A stretch of 22,477 nucleotides of DNA from JBGOTP01 sp041476545. GTDB taxonomy: Bacteria; Acidobacteriota; Vicinamibacteria; Vicinamibacterales; CAVVIG01. A model generated the notes under the pieces. It was not told the origin of the DNA. It searched no databases and was given only the letters and a program-made list of their open reading frames with translations. A program made the position numbers and the translations under genes. The stretch is taken from NCBI GenBank assembly GCA_041476545.1, contig JBGOTP010000033.1, positions 1 through 22,477 on the forward strand. Direction: 5' to 3'. Positions 7,255 to 15,514 of this stretch are shown in pieces (the stretch's first letter is position 1; each line of letters begins with the position of its first letter).

Positions 7255-7345
7255 GAAGTTAGAAGTTAGAAGGCAGAAGGCAGAAGGCAGAAGGCAGAGG
7301 TTGGAGGTCACAGGCCAGAGGTTGGAGGCCCGGGGCTGGGGGTGA
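7255..7345. repeat. Thirteen degenerate heptamers (GAAGGCA type)
   Basis: Contiguous 7-base units run gaagtta x2, gaaggca x4, gaggttg, gaggtca, caggcca, gaggttg, gaggccc, ggggctg, ggggtga. The tract lies between the family 2 glycosyltransferase and the STAS-like gene. It extends into the latter, supplying its stop codon (TGA at 7310-7308) and about its last 12 codons. Confidence 0.85.
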
Positions 7346-7712
7346 CTTGAAGCCAGACGCATGCATCTTCGTGATCGCTGAAGACCTGGATTTCGACCGC
7401 GTCGGACTCGGCGAGTGCCGCGAACTGCCGAGCCACGCCGAACGTGACGGTTTTGGCCGTGACGATGGCCACCTTCCTCCGCCCGGCGCCGCCGGCCTGG
7501 CGAGCGATGAGATCGGCGACGGCTCGGAGCTCCGGCAGGGTTGGCGTCGATTCGGCTTTCGAAAAGTCGCACAGGGTACCGAGCCCCGGCCGGAAGGCCG
7601 GATCATCCAGCCAGGCCTTCACGGTCGCCAGGCGCTCGGCTTGGGTAATGACCCCTTCCGCGACGAGGACCAGCAGCCCCTTCTCAGGCTCGATGCGATA
7701 GGTGAAAGGCAT
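7308..7712 (-). CDS. STAS/SpoIIAA-like hypothetical protein
   Basis: The 134-residue product begins MPFTYRIEPEKGLLVLVAEG and continues with ITQAERLATVKAWLDDPAFR, LCDFSKAESTPTLPELRAVA, RRKVAIVTAKTVTFGVARQF and AVEIQVFSDHEDACVWLQV. The alternating strand-helix order, with a 'DxS' at the end of the third strand, resembles the SpoIIAA-like/STAS-type small domains found in many environmental bacteria. There is no recognised enzymatic motif. The tail VTPSPGPPTSGL is encoded by the heptamer repeat, so the ancestral stop was probably lost. It starts 21 bases after the tolC-type gene on the same strand and may share its transcript. The fold assignment is tentative. Confidence 0.65.
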   Translation of the reverse strand: MPFTYRIEPEKGLLVLVAEGVITQAERLATVKAWLDDPAFRPGLGTLCDFSKAESTPTLPELRAVADLIARQAGGAGRRKVAIVTAKTVTFGVARQFAALAESDAVEIQVFSDHEDACVWLQVTPSPGPPTSGL

Positions 7713-7733
7713 CGGCTCGGGTCTGATCCTAGT

Positions 7734-9374
7734 CTATCGAACAGTAATCACGCCGCCGCTGCCGCCGAGCGACACCTCCTGGACCGCTTCGAAATCGACG
7801 AGCGATCGGTTGTAGTCGGAGATGGCCCGTACTTCGCCGGTGCGCGCCTGCGTGAGGTCGCGCTGGGCCTGAAAGACGAAGAAGCTCGTTTCGATGCCCG
7901 CGTCGAATTTCTTCTGGGCCGCTTCGAGTCTGCGCTCGGCCAGTTCGCGGGCCACGCGCGTGCTGTCGACGCGTTTCTGGTTCGTCTGCACCTGGCGGGC
8001 CACGCTGCGCACTTCCATGGCGACCTGCAGATCCAGGTTCTTCATTTGTGTCTGCGCCTGTGAGTACTGCAGCCGAGCGCGCGCGAGGTTGGCCTCGGCG
8101 GAGCTCATGCCCAGAGGATACGACACCCCCAGGCTCAGCGTCCACGCCGGATACGTGCCGGTGACGACGTCGCCCAGCACCGACCCGAAGCTCCGTCGAG
8201 ACAGGACTTCGCGCGTGACATCGCCGAGGGGAATCGAGGTCAAGGGACTGAGCAGGGTGCCGCCTGCGGCCGTGGAACTGTAGCTCAGTTGCGCGTTGAC
8301 ACTCGGGAGCACCTGATTGTGTAGATACCGGATGCTGATGTCGCTTCGGGCAAGGCTGTTCCTCGCGAGGCGCACGTCGGACCGCCCGTCCAGCGCGCGC
8401 CGCACGGCCGCGTCGACGTCGATCGCCTGCGCCTGAAACGGCGCGGGGTCGACAGGTTCGATGGCGATGCTCCAGTAGTCGCGCGTCGCCGGGTCGAAGA
8501 TGAGGGATCGCAGTCGATCCTCGGCCTGCTCGATGGCGGCTTCCGCCACGATCACCGACTCTTCGTTCCTGGCGATCTCGGACTGCGCCTCGATGATGTC
8601 GATCGGCGCCAGCGTCCCGACATCCACGCGCCTCTGGTTGTCGGAGAGCACGCGCTCGGCCAGTTCGAGGGACTGCCGGACGGCCTTGAGGTTGTCAATC
8701 TGATACGCGAGATCCCAGTACGCGCTCTTGACGCTGCGTGTGGTCAGGACGATCTCCGACTGAAGCTGCACGTCGGATGCATCGCGCTCCTTGCGGCTCA
8801 ATGCCACCTGCTGCCGAATGCCGTCGATCTTGAAGTCGCGCAGCAGCGGCTGGGTGACGTCGAAGCGCAAATTGGAGTTGAGTAACGGATCGTAGTTCGT
8901 AAAGGTACTGGACGACGTTGAGCGAACACTGTTCCACGACAGAGAATAGCTCGCACCGGTCGGCACGGTCTGGCTGAGACCGACCTGGCTGGAAAAGCTG
9001 GCGTTGGTCACCTTGGTCTGGCCGCCCTGCAGCGCCGTGGTCGACGGGTTGCTCGCTGAGTTGGTGGTCAGCCCCGAGTTGAAATTGGGCAGCCACGAAC
9101 TGCGCGCCTGCGCGACCACGAGGTCCTGGATCTGCGGATTCAACCGCTCGACCTGCAGGCCAAGATTCTGCTCGAGCGCCAGCCGCACGGCCTCGTCCAC
9201 CGACAGTCGTCGGGTGGCCGCCGGGGACGTGACGGCTCGTCGCGGCGCCTGTGGGACCTGACCGAAGGCGGACACGGCCGACACCAACAGCATTGGCAAC
9301 GCCAACGTTGCGAACAGGGCGGATTTCATCGGCGCCGGTGACATCAGTGATTTCGGGGTCTTCAGGGATTTCAT
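7734..9374 (-). CDS. TolC family outer-membrane efflux protein
   Basis: The 546-residue product is a TolC-type outer-membrane factor, the trimeric channel that docks to RND, ABC or MFS efflux pumps or type I secretion systems. After a cleavable signal (KSALFATLALPMLLVSAVSA, residues 16-36) comes the first OEP repeat, LSVDEAVRLALEQNLGLQVE. Ser/Thr/Asn-rich beta-strands follow, then long helices such as SVKSAYWDLAYQIDNLKAVR and DNQRRVDVGTLAPIDIIEAQ. The second repeat contains DVDAAVRRALDGRSDVRLAR, a second barrel segment and ERRLEAAQKKFDAGIETSF. ATG 9374 is chosen because GGAG lies 8 bases upstream; ATG 9329 right at the signal peptide is the alternative. No pump or adaptor gene is adjacent, so its partner lies elsewhere. 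Confidence 0.92.
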   Translation of the reverse strand: MKSLKTPKSLMSPAPMKSALFATLALPMLLVSAVSAFGQVPQAPRRAVTSPAATRRLSVDEAVRLALEQNLGLQVERLNPQIQDLVVAQARSSWLPNFNSGLTTNSASNPSTTALQGGQTKVTNASFSSQVGLSQTVPTGASYSLSWNSVRSTSSSTFTNYDPLLNSNLRFDVTQPLLRDFKIDGIRQQVALSRKERDASDVQLQSEIVLTTRSVKSAYWDLAYQIDNLKAVRQSLELAERVLSDNQRRVDVGTLAPIDIIEAQSEIARNEESVIVAEAAIEQAEDRLRSLIFDPATRDYWSIAIEPVDPAPFQAQAIDVDAAVRRALDGRSDVRLARNSLARSDISIRYLHNQVLPSVNAQLSYSSTAAGGTLLSPLTSIPLGDVTREVLSRRSFGSVLGDVVTGTYPAWTLSLGVSYPLGMSSAEANLARARLQYSQAQTQMKNLDLQVAMEVRSVARQVQTNQKRVDSTRVARELAERRLEAAQKKFDAGIETSFFVFQAQRDLTQARTGEVRAISDYNRSLVDFEAVQEVSLGGSGGVITVR

Positions 9375-9442
9375 CAACAGAACTCCATCGGAAAGAAATC
9401 GATTCTGTATACTACGGCCGAATCTCGCATTCAGAGGTCTCC
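9375..9442. promoter_or_regulatory. Divergent promoter region, tolC-type gene / S9 peptidase
   Basis: This 68-base gap separates two head-to-head genes and must hold promoters for both unless they lie inside coding DNA. A good -10 candidate, TATACT at 9408-9413, lies 30 bases before ATG 9443; it overlaps the palindrome GTATAC and so could serve either direction. No matching -35 at 17 bases was found. AGAGG just before ATG 9443 and GGAG before ATG 9374 are the ribosome-binding sites. Confidence 0.4.
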
Positions 9443-11866
9443 ATGCGCACTGTGTCTGGCGTTACGGCGCTCCTTCTGACGACCGCGTTGGGTTCTCTGA
9501 CAGCCGGAGGTCCTGCAAGTGTCCGGCCGACACCGAACGCCGAAACGCGCGCGGCGTTTCGCCAGCGTCCGGTGCCGGCCCCGGCCGCCCCGCGATTCGA
9601 ACTGACCGTCGACAGCATCATGCGAGGGCCAAAGCTTGTCGGCTATCCGCCGACTGATCTGCGCTGGTCCGGCGACTCATCGCACCTGTACTTCGAGTGG
9701 CGGCAATCGAATGACGCCGAAGGGTCGACGTGGGTCGTCAACAAGGACGGCAGCGAATTGCGGAAGCTGTCCGAATCCGAACGCCGTGCGGTTCCGGCCG
9801 CTGTCTCGGTGTGGGACGCCTCGCATCACCGAGCCCTCTTTGTAGACGACGGCGACATCGTGCTCGTGGATTCGATAGCCGGCACGCGCCGCAACATCAC
9901 ACGGACGACCGCGCGCGAGGCGAATCCGCGGTGGGCCCGTAACGAAACCGCCGTGACGTTCACGCGCGAGAACAACCTGTATCTGCTGCCTCTTGAGATG
10001 GGCCCCGGTAACGCGGACGGCCTGGTCCAGCTCACCGACGTGCAGCTGCGCAAGGTCGATCCGCGCGAAAGCGACAACCAGAAATTCCTGAAAGCCGAAG
10101 AGCAGCAGCTCATCGACCATACGCGGCAGGAGGTGGAGAAGAAGAAGAAAGCGGAGGCCGAGCAGCAGTCGCGCGCGTTGCCGAAGTTCGAGCTTCGCGA
10201 CCGGCAGACCGTCAGCGACCTGCAGCTCACGCCCGATGGCACCCACGTCTTTCTGCTCGTCGTCGAGCGTGCAGAATCGAAACGTCAGGATGTTCCGAAC
10301 TATGTGACGCAGTCGGGATTCACAGAAACGGCGCCGGCGCGTGTCAGCGTCGGCGAGATTCACAACAAGCAGACGCTGGCCATTTTGAATCTGCGGACCG
10401 GGACCAGCCAGATGGCAGACGCCTCTTTCGCCGGAGACGGACGGGAGATCTACTGGACGCTGCCCGTCTATTCCCGCGAAGGATCGCGCGACGAATCGCT
10501 GGCCGTGGCCGCCGTGCGGGCGGCGAACAACAAGGATCGCTGGCTCGTGGCCGTGGATGCGGATTCCGGAAAGACCCGTGTCGTCGATCGGCAGCACGAC
10601 GAGGCGTGGGTGCGGGAGCTGGGCGGATCGAACGGGAGTGAGTCCTCGTCGTACGGCTGGATACCCGAACAGACACGGATCTGGTTTCTGTCCGAGCGCG
10701 ACGGCTGGATGCATCTCTACACGGTGGACGTCTCGACGCCGGGTAGCGAAGCGCGCCAGCTCACGAAAGGCGCATGGGAAGTCTCGTCCGTGTCGGTGTC
10801 CCCGGACAGGCAGAAGTTCTATCTCACCACGAGTGAGGTCCATCCCGGCGAACGTCAGATCTATGCGATGCCAGTCGATGGCGGCGCGCGCGTGCGACTG
10901 ACCGCGGCGACCGGCAGCAGCGAGGGGCCGGTGTCTCCAGATCAGACGACGCTGGGCGTCGTCTACTCGTATGTCAACAAGCCGCCGGATCTGTATCTGC
11001 TGGCGAACCGGCCGGGAGCGACGGCGAAACAGGTCACGACCTCATCGACGGAGGAGTGGCGATCGTTCAAGTGGATCGATCCGCAGGTCGTCACGTACAC
11101 GGCGCGGGACGGGGCGAACGTGTATGCGCGTCTCTTCACGCCGGAGATGATGGGTGCGCGGCGTGATCCCCTGGCGCCGGCCGTGGTCTTTGCGCACGGG
11201 TCCGGCTATCTGCAGGACGCCCACAAGTACTGGTCGTCGTACTTTCGCGAGTACATGTTCGACAATCTGCTGGCCTCGAGGGGCTATGTTGTGCTGGATC
11301 CCGACTATCGCGCGAGCGCGGGATACGGCCGCGACTGGCGGACCGCCATCTACGAGCACATGGGTGGTAAGGATCTGGACGACGTGGTGGATGGCGCGAA
11401 GTTTCTCGTGGACACGCAGAAGATCGATTCGAGGCGCATTGGTATCTATGGCGGCAGCTATGGCGGGTTCCTGACGCTGATGGCGCTCTTCACGTCGCCC
11501 GACACGTTCGCGGCCGGCGCGGCGCTGCGTCCGGTGACCGACTGGGCGCACTACAATCATGGGTATACGTCGAATATTCTCAATGAACCGCAGAACGATC
11601 CCGACGCGTACCGCAGGAGCTCGCCGATCTATTTCGCCGCCGGGCTCAGGAAACCGCTGTTCATCGGCCACGGCATGGTAGACACGAACGTGCTCTTCCA
11701 GGACACGGTGCGACTCGTTCAGCGTCTGATTGAGTTGAGAAAGGAGAACTGGGAAGTGGCGCCGTTTCCGGTCGAGAACCACGCGTTCGAAGAGGAGACG
11801 AGCTGGGCTGACGAGTACAAACGGATCCTGAAACTGTTCGAGACCCATCTGAAGGGGAAGATGTGA
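9443..11866 (+). CDS. S9 family prolyl oligopeptidase / DPP IV-like peptidase
   Basis: The 807-residue product is a secreted serine peptidase of clan SC. A signal peptide (about 1-22, MRTVSGVTALLLTTALGSLT) is followed by a beta-propeller with WD40-like strands (FELTVDSIMRGPKLVGYPPT, DLRWSGDSSHLYFEW). A charged coiled segment, HTRQEVEKKKKAEAEQQ, interrupts the propeller. The alpha/beta-hydrolase domain occupies about the last 250 residues. Its catalytic triad is Ser672 in GIYGGSYGGF, Asp747 in GHGMVDTNV and His780 in VENHAFEEE. Such enzymes cut dipeptides or short peptides, often after Pro, in the periplasm. ATG 9443 is supported by AGAGG 5 bases upstream. The stop codon overlaps the GTG of pyrE in GTGA, implying translational coupling. 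Confidence 0.93.
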   Translation: MRTVSGVTALLLTTALGSLTAGGPASVRPTPNAETRAAFRQRPVPAPAAPRFELTVDSIMRGPKLVGYPPTDLRWSGDSSHLYFEWRQSNDAEGSTWVVNKDGSELRKLSESERRAVPAAVSVWDASHHRALFVDDGDIVLVDSIAGTRRNITRTTAREANPRWARNETAVTFTRENNLYLLPLEMGPGNADGLVQLTDVQLRKVDPRESDNQKFLKAEEQQLIDHTRQEVEKKKKAEAEQQSRALPKFELRDRQTVSDLQLTPDGTHVFLLVVERAESKRQDVPNYVTQSGFTETAPARVSVGEIHNKQTLAILNLRTGTSQMADASFAGDGREIYWTLPVYSREGSRDESLAVAAVRAANNKDRWLVAVDADSGKTRVVDRQHDEAWVRELGGSNGSESSSYGWIPEQTRIWFLSERDGWMHLYTVDVSTPGSEARQLTKGAWEVSSVSVSPDRQKFYLTTSEVHPGERQIYAMPVDGGARVRLTAATGSSEGPVSPDQTTLGVVYSYVNKPPDLYLLANRPGATAKQVTTSSTEEWRSFKWIDPQVVTYTARDGANVYARLFTPEMMGARRDPLAPAVVFAHGSGYLQDAHKYWSSYFREYMFDNLLASRGYVVLDPDYRASAGYGRDWRTAIYEHMGGKDLDDVVDGAKFLVDTQKIDSRRIGIYGGSYGGFLTLMALFTSPDTFAAGAALRPVTDWAHYNHGYTSNILNEPQNDPDAYRRSSPIYFAAGLRKPLFIGHGMVDTNVLFQDTVRLVQRLIELRKENWEVAPFPVENHAFEEETSWADEYKRILKLFETHLKGKM

Positions 11867-12441
11867 CGGGGGATGAACTTCTGGATCGCTTTCGGCGCTC
11901 GGGTGCGCTGCTCGAGGGGCATTTCCGGCTGTCGTCGGGCCTGCACAGCGGAGGCTATATGCAGTCCGCGCTGGTGTTGCAGCAGCCGGCGGATGCCGAG
12001 ATGATCGGTCGCGCCATTGGCGATCGTGTCCGGCATCTGCGGCCGAGCGTTGTCCTGTCGCCGGCGCTTGGCGGGCTCATCATCGGCCACGAAGTGGCGC
12101 GAGCGCTGGGCGTACGGTTTGTGTTCGTCGAACGGCAGGACGGCGTCTTCATGCTTCGCCGCGGCTTCATCCTGAGCGAAACCGATCGCGTGCTCGTCGT
12201 TGAAGACGTGCTGACCACCGGTGGTTCCACGCGCGAGACGATACGAGCGGCGGTCGCGGCCGGTGCGCAGGTCGTCGGCGCGGCGGCGATTGTGGATCGC
12301 AGTGGTGGCACGCTCCGCTTCGATGTTCCCCACGAAGCGTTGCTCGAGGTGGCCCTCCCGACGTATCAGCCCGACCAGTGTCCGCTCTGCGCGAAGGGTT
12401 TGCCCGTCGTGAAACCCGGGTCGCGGCCCGTGCCGGCTTGA
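11863..12441 (+). CDS. pyrE: Orotate phosphoribosyltransferase
   Basis: The 192-residue product joins orotate to PRPP to give OMP, the fifth step of pyrimidine synthesis in the cytosol. It contains GALLEGHFRLSSGLHSGGYM at the N-terminus, the central ALGGLIIGHEVARALG and the PRPP-binding loop VLVVEDVLTTGGSTRE. The C-terminus carries DQCPLCAKGLPVVKPGSR, a Cys-x2-Cys tail seen in a subset of PyrE proteins such as those of Thermus-like type. It starts at GTG 11863, overlapping the TGA of the S9 peptidase gene by four bases. No functional link to the peptidase is evident; the coupling may just reflect compact gene order. Confidence 0.93.
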   Translation: MTGDELLDRFRRSGALLEGHFRLSSGLHSGGYMQSALVLQQPADAEMIGRAIGDRVRHLRPSVVLSPALGGLIIGHEVARALGVRFVFVERQDGVFMLRRGFILSETDRVLVVEDVLTTGGSTRETIRAAVAAGAQVVGAAAIVDRSGGTLRFDVPHEALLEVALPTYQPDQCPLCAKGLPVVKPGSRPVPA

Positions 12442-12458
12442 GCGACAAAACGACGATC

Positions 12459-12572
12459 ACCGCAGAGACCGCGAAGCCCGCAGAGAATCGTACGTGGGGT
12501 CCGGCTTTAGCCGGACCATCGAGCCGACTTCCCGACCTAACTAACTCTGCGTGCTCTGTGAGTTCTGCGTTT
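12459..12572. repeat. Composite inverted repeat with central hairpin between pyrE and truA
   Basis: The left arm (12459-12485) has CGCAGAG, CGCGAAG and CGCAGAG. The right arm (12545-12572) carries the same type of motif on the opposite strand (CTCTGCG, CTCTGTG, TTCTGCG). Between them is a perfect 9-bp hairpin, GGTCCGGCT-TT-AGCCGGACC (12498-12517), related in form to the elements in the acylase and truA genes. Nothing else is recognisable in the pyrE-truA gap; no T-run follows the hairpin, so it is not a typical terminator. Confidence 0.7.
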
Positions 12573-12607
12573 AGCGTCGTGTCTTCGGTCCCTGCCGAGT
12601 AAACTTC

Positions 12608-13402
12608 ATGCCGACATTCAAGCTGACTCTCGCGTACGACGGCACGGGTTTCGTTGGCTGGCAGCGGCAGGCGTCGGGCACATCGATTCAAGGTCTCCTC
12701 GAAGACGCGTTCCGCGAACTCGATGGCCGCGATGTGCCCGTGACCGGAGCGGGCCGCACCGATGCCGGCGTGCACGCGCTCGGGCAGGTGGCCGGCGTGA
12801 CGATCGCGCGCGTCATGGATGCGGCCTCGCTCGTGTCGGCGATCAACGCGCGGCTCCCCGACGCGGTGCGCCTGCTCGACGCGGTCGAAGTCGCCGAGAC
12901 ATTTCACGCGCGATTCCATGCGCGCGCGAAAACCTACCGCTACCGCATCTGGAATGATGCGCTGCTCAGCCCCTTCGAGCGGCTGTACGCCTGGCACGTT
13001 CCGGCACCGGTGCTGGACGTCGACACGATGACCGCGGCGGCGGCGCTCATCGAGGGCCGCCACGACTTCGCGGCGTTTCAGGCGGCAGGCACCGAGACGC
13101 GATCGAGCGAGCGCATCGTGTTCTCATCGAGCGTCCACGGCCCGTCGGGAGACGAGCATGGCCGTCGCGGTCGTAGTGCAGGCCTTCAGGCCTGCCGTGG
13201 CGCCCTGATTGCGTATGAGGTCTCCGGCAGCGGCTTTCTGCGGCACATGGTGCGGAACATCATTGGTACGCTGGTCGAGGTTGGGCGAGGCCGGCGTCCC
13301 GTGGAGTGGGTGAGCGAGGTGCTGGCCTCGAAAGATCGCGGCCGTGCCGGTCCGACCGCGCCGGCTGAAGGACTGTTCCTCGTACGCGTTGAGTACGATT
13401 AG
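12608..13402 (+). CDS. truA: tRNA pseudouridine(38-40) synthase
   Basis: The 264-residue product converts uridines 38-40 of the tRNA anticodon arm to pseudouridine. It opens with FKLTLAYDGTGFVGWQRQA, and the catalytic Asp52 sits in GAGRTDAGVHALGQV. FHARFHARAKTYRYRIW, GRHDFAAFQAAG and FLRHMVRNIIGTLVEVGRG complete the family pattern. ATG 12608 starts directly at the first strand. The protein is somewhat longer than usual because a palindromic element at 13173-13196 adds SAGLQACRG and flanking residues between IVFSSSVHGPSG and LIAYEVSGSGF. The insertion is in frame and leaves catalytic motifs intact, so the enzyme is probably active. Confidence 0.94.
   Translation: MPTFKLTLAYDGTGFVGWQRQASGTSIQGLLEDAFRELDGRDVPVTGAGRTDAGVHALGQVAGVTIARVMDAASLVSAINARLPDAVRLLDAVEVAETFHARFHARAKTYRYRIWNDALLSPFERLYAWHVPAPVLDVDTMTAAAALIEGRHDFAAFQAAGTETRSSERIVFSSSVHGPSGDEHGRRGRSAGLQACRGALIAYEVSGSGFLRHMVRNIIGTLVEVGRGRRPVEWVSEVLASKDRGRAGPTAPAEGLFLVRVEYD
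13173..13196. repeat. Palindromic interspersed element inside truA
   Basis: A perfect 8-bp hairpin GCAGGCCT-TC-AGGCCTGC (13178-13195) is preceded by GTAGT. This is the same layout as the GTAGT-GCAGGGCT-TT-AGCCCTGC arm at 3593-3614 in the penicillin-acylase gene. It is translated as SAGLQACRG within TruA. Confidence 0.8.
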
Positions 13403-13717
13403 TCACGAGCGCATCCACTCGGCGATCCGCGGTCGCCTCTTGCTGACGACTGGCGGCGCCTCGTGACGCTCGCCGCGCCTCCGCTTCGCGCACCGAGGAA
13501 GTTGTGCTCGGGCTCGCGGTCCTGCCGCCCAGCGTGGCGACCGTCGCCACAGCCGAAGGGTACGAGGCGAAGGCCGCGGTGTCCGGCCTGCCGACCGATT
13601 GGCGGCGCCGAGGGATCCCGGCGGGTGTGCATCGGAGGCCCCCGCCGCAACCGACTGCGTTGCATCAGCGGACCGGGCGTGCTGGGATACAATTGGCGTT
13701 TTCGCGAAGGACGATGC
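13403..13717. other. 315-base gap between truA and uppS with no recognised gene
   Basis: All frames give Arg/Pro/Ala-rich peptides without family resemblance, and the uppS frame extends upstream only as such sequence. No tRNA or terminator was found. Near the right end, TACAAT (13688-13693) could be a -10 element for uppS, about 25 bases before the start codon, but no -35 sits at a good distance. AAGGA before ATG 13718 is the uppS ribosome-binding site. Confidence 0.5.
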
Positions 13718-14509
<792 letters not shown>

Positions 14510-14536
14510 ACCCCTCGCACCAGCGCCTCAAGCGTT

Positions 14537-14617
14537 GTGAACCCGGTGAACCCGGTGAACCCAGTGAACCCGGTGAACCGCGTGAACCTAGTGAACCGCG
14601 TGAACCCGGTGAACCAC
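14537..14617 (+). repeat. Nine tandem 9-base repeats (GTGAACCCG) upstream of cdsA
   Basis: Nine contiguous units begin with GTGAACC and vary only in the last two bases (cg, cg, ca, cg, gc, ta, gc, cg, ac). The tract fills most of the 115-base uppS-cdsA gap and ends 7 bases before the cdsA start codon. It is open in one frame as a VNP/VNR repeat, but this is not the cdsA frame and there is no evidence that it is translated. Confidence 0.92.
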
Positions 14618-14624
14618 CTTCACC
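14608..14624 (+). promoter_or_regulatory. Hairpin abutting the cdsA start codon
   Basis: GGTGAA (14608-14613) and TTCACC (14619-14624) form a 6-bp stem with a 5-base loop ending immediately before ATG 14625. The TTCACC could equally pair with several of the upstream GTGAACC units. No purine-rich Shine-Dalgarno is visible, so this structure may set cdsA translation. Functional meaning is inference. Confidence 0.5.
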
Positions 14625-15425
14625 ATGACCCGTGTGCTGAGCGGCGCCGCACTGCTCGTCTTGGCCGTGGCGGTGGTCTGGTTTGCGCCAGGCCTGCTGT
14701 TCTTTCTGGTCGCAGAAGCGCTGCTCCTCCTCGCGTTCACCGAGTACGCCGCGCTTGCCGAGGCGAACGGAGTGGCGGTGCCGACGACGGTGGCAGGCGC
14801 GGCTGTGGCGCTGACATGTGCCAGCTTCTCGCGTCTGGTGTTCGGTGGCCTCCCCTGGGTCTCGCTCGACCTCGTCCTGATGCTGGCGTTCGTGACGCTC
14901 GGCACGATGGCCCTGGCAAACTGGCGGGGCGGATCCGACGCGCTGGCGCTGGCGGCGGCCTCCGTCTTGCCCATCCTGTATCTGGGGTTGCCCGTGGGCG
15001 CCATGGTGGCGATTCGCGAGGCCCGCGGGCGTGAAGCGCTCGCGCTGCTGATGCTGACCGTCATCGTCAGCGACACCGCGCAGTTCTATACGGGACGAAC
15101 GCTCGGCAAACACCTGCTGGCCCCGGCCATCAGCCCCAAGAAGACCGTCGAAGGCGCGATTGGCGGCTTCGTCTTTGGAACGCTGCTGCTGGTGTTCGCC
15201 GGCCACTGGTGGCTGCCCGCGACGTCGATTCCGCAGCGGGCCGCGCTCGGTGCCGCTGTTGTCGGGCTCGGCATCGCCGGCGATCTCTTCGAGTCGATGC
15301 TGAAGCGGAGCGCCGGCGTCAAAGACAGCTCGGCGTTGATTCCGGGACACGGGGGCGTGCTCGATCGCATCGACGCCCTGCTGTTCGCCGCGCCGATCTA
15401 CTACATTGTCCTTAACTATCTGTAG
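14625..15425 (+). CDS. cdsA: Phosphatidate cytidylyltransferase (CDP-diglyceride synthase)
   Basis: The 266-residue polytopic inner-membrane enzyme makes CDP-diacylglycerol from phosphatidate and CTP. About seven or eight hydrophobic segments are visible, the first at residues 4-40. The C-terminal family signature is present: SPKKTVEGAIGGFVFG, GDLFESMLKRSAGVKDSS and IPGHGGVLDRIDALLF, containing the Asp and Lys residues needed for catalysis. ATG 14625 is the first in frame; its upstream region is repeat DNA. Position between uppS and dxr is a widely conserved order. Confidence 0.93.
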   Translation: MTRVLSGAALLVLAVAVVWFAPGLLFFLVAEALLLLAFTEYAALAEANGVAVPTTVAGAAVALTCASFSRLVFGGLPWVSLDLVLMLAFVTLGTMALANWRGGSDALALAAASVLPILYLGLPVGAMVAIREARGREALALLMLTVIVSDTAQFYTGRTLGKHLLAPAISPKKTVEGAIGGFVFGTLLLVFAGHWWLPATSIPQRAALGAAVVGLGIAGDLFESMLKRSAGVKDSSALIPGHGGVLDRIDALLFAAPIYYIVLNYL

Positions 15426-15435
15426 CTGGCAGCTG

Positions 15436-15509
15436 TCGGCTCTCAGCTATCAGCTAGAAGCCGAGAAGCCAACCCAGAACTGAGAGCCGAGAGCTGAGAG
15501 CTGAAAGCC
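15436..15509. repeat. Heptamer repeat and hairpin before dxr
   Basis: Four heptamers (gagagcc, gagagct, gagagct, gaaagcc) at 15482-15509 are preceded by an inverted copy of the same motif. The 11-base TCGGCTCTCAG (15436-15446) pairs exactly with CTGAGAGCCGA (15480-15490) across a 33-base loop. The tract fills the cdsA-dxr gap and ends 5 bases before GTG 15515. Confidence 0.8.
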
Positions 15510-15514
15510 CCTTT

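Noticed and set aside
7219..7572. N-terminal extension of the family 2 glycosyltransferase frame
   Set aside because: It reads through the heptamer tract and antisense of the STAS-like gene; homologues begin at the SKLSVTVITRN strand.
12498..12517. Hairpin GGTCCGGCT-TT-AGCCGGACC as a pyrE intrinsic terminator
   Set aside because: The stem is strong, but no run of T follows, and its design matches the intragenic palindromes; it is better treated as a repeat.
13463..13717. 85-codon upstream extension of uppS
   Set aside because: The peptide is Arg/Pro-rich with no similarity to UppS N-termini, while ATG 13718 has a Shine-Dalgarno.
14537..15034. Plus-strand frame starting with VNP repeats
   Set aside because: It is the nonamer repeat running into an alternative frame of cdsA; there is no ribosome-binding site or family match.
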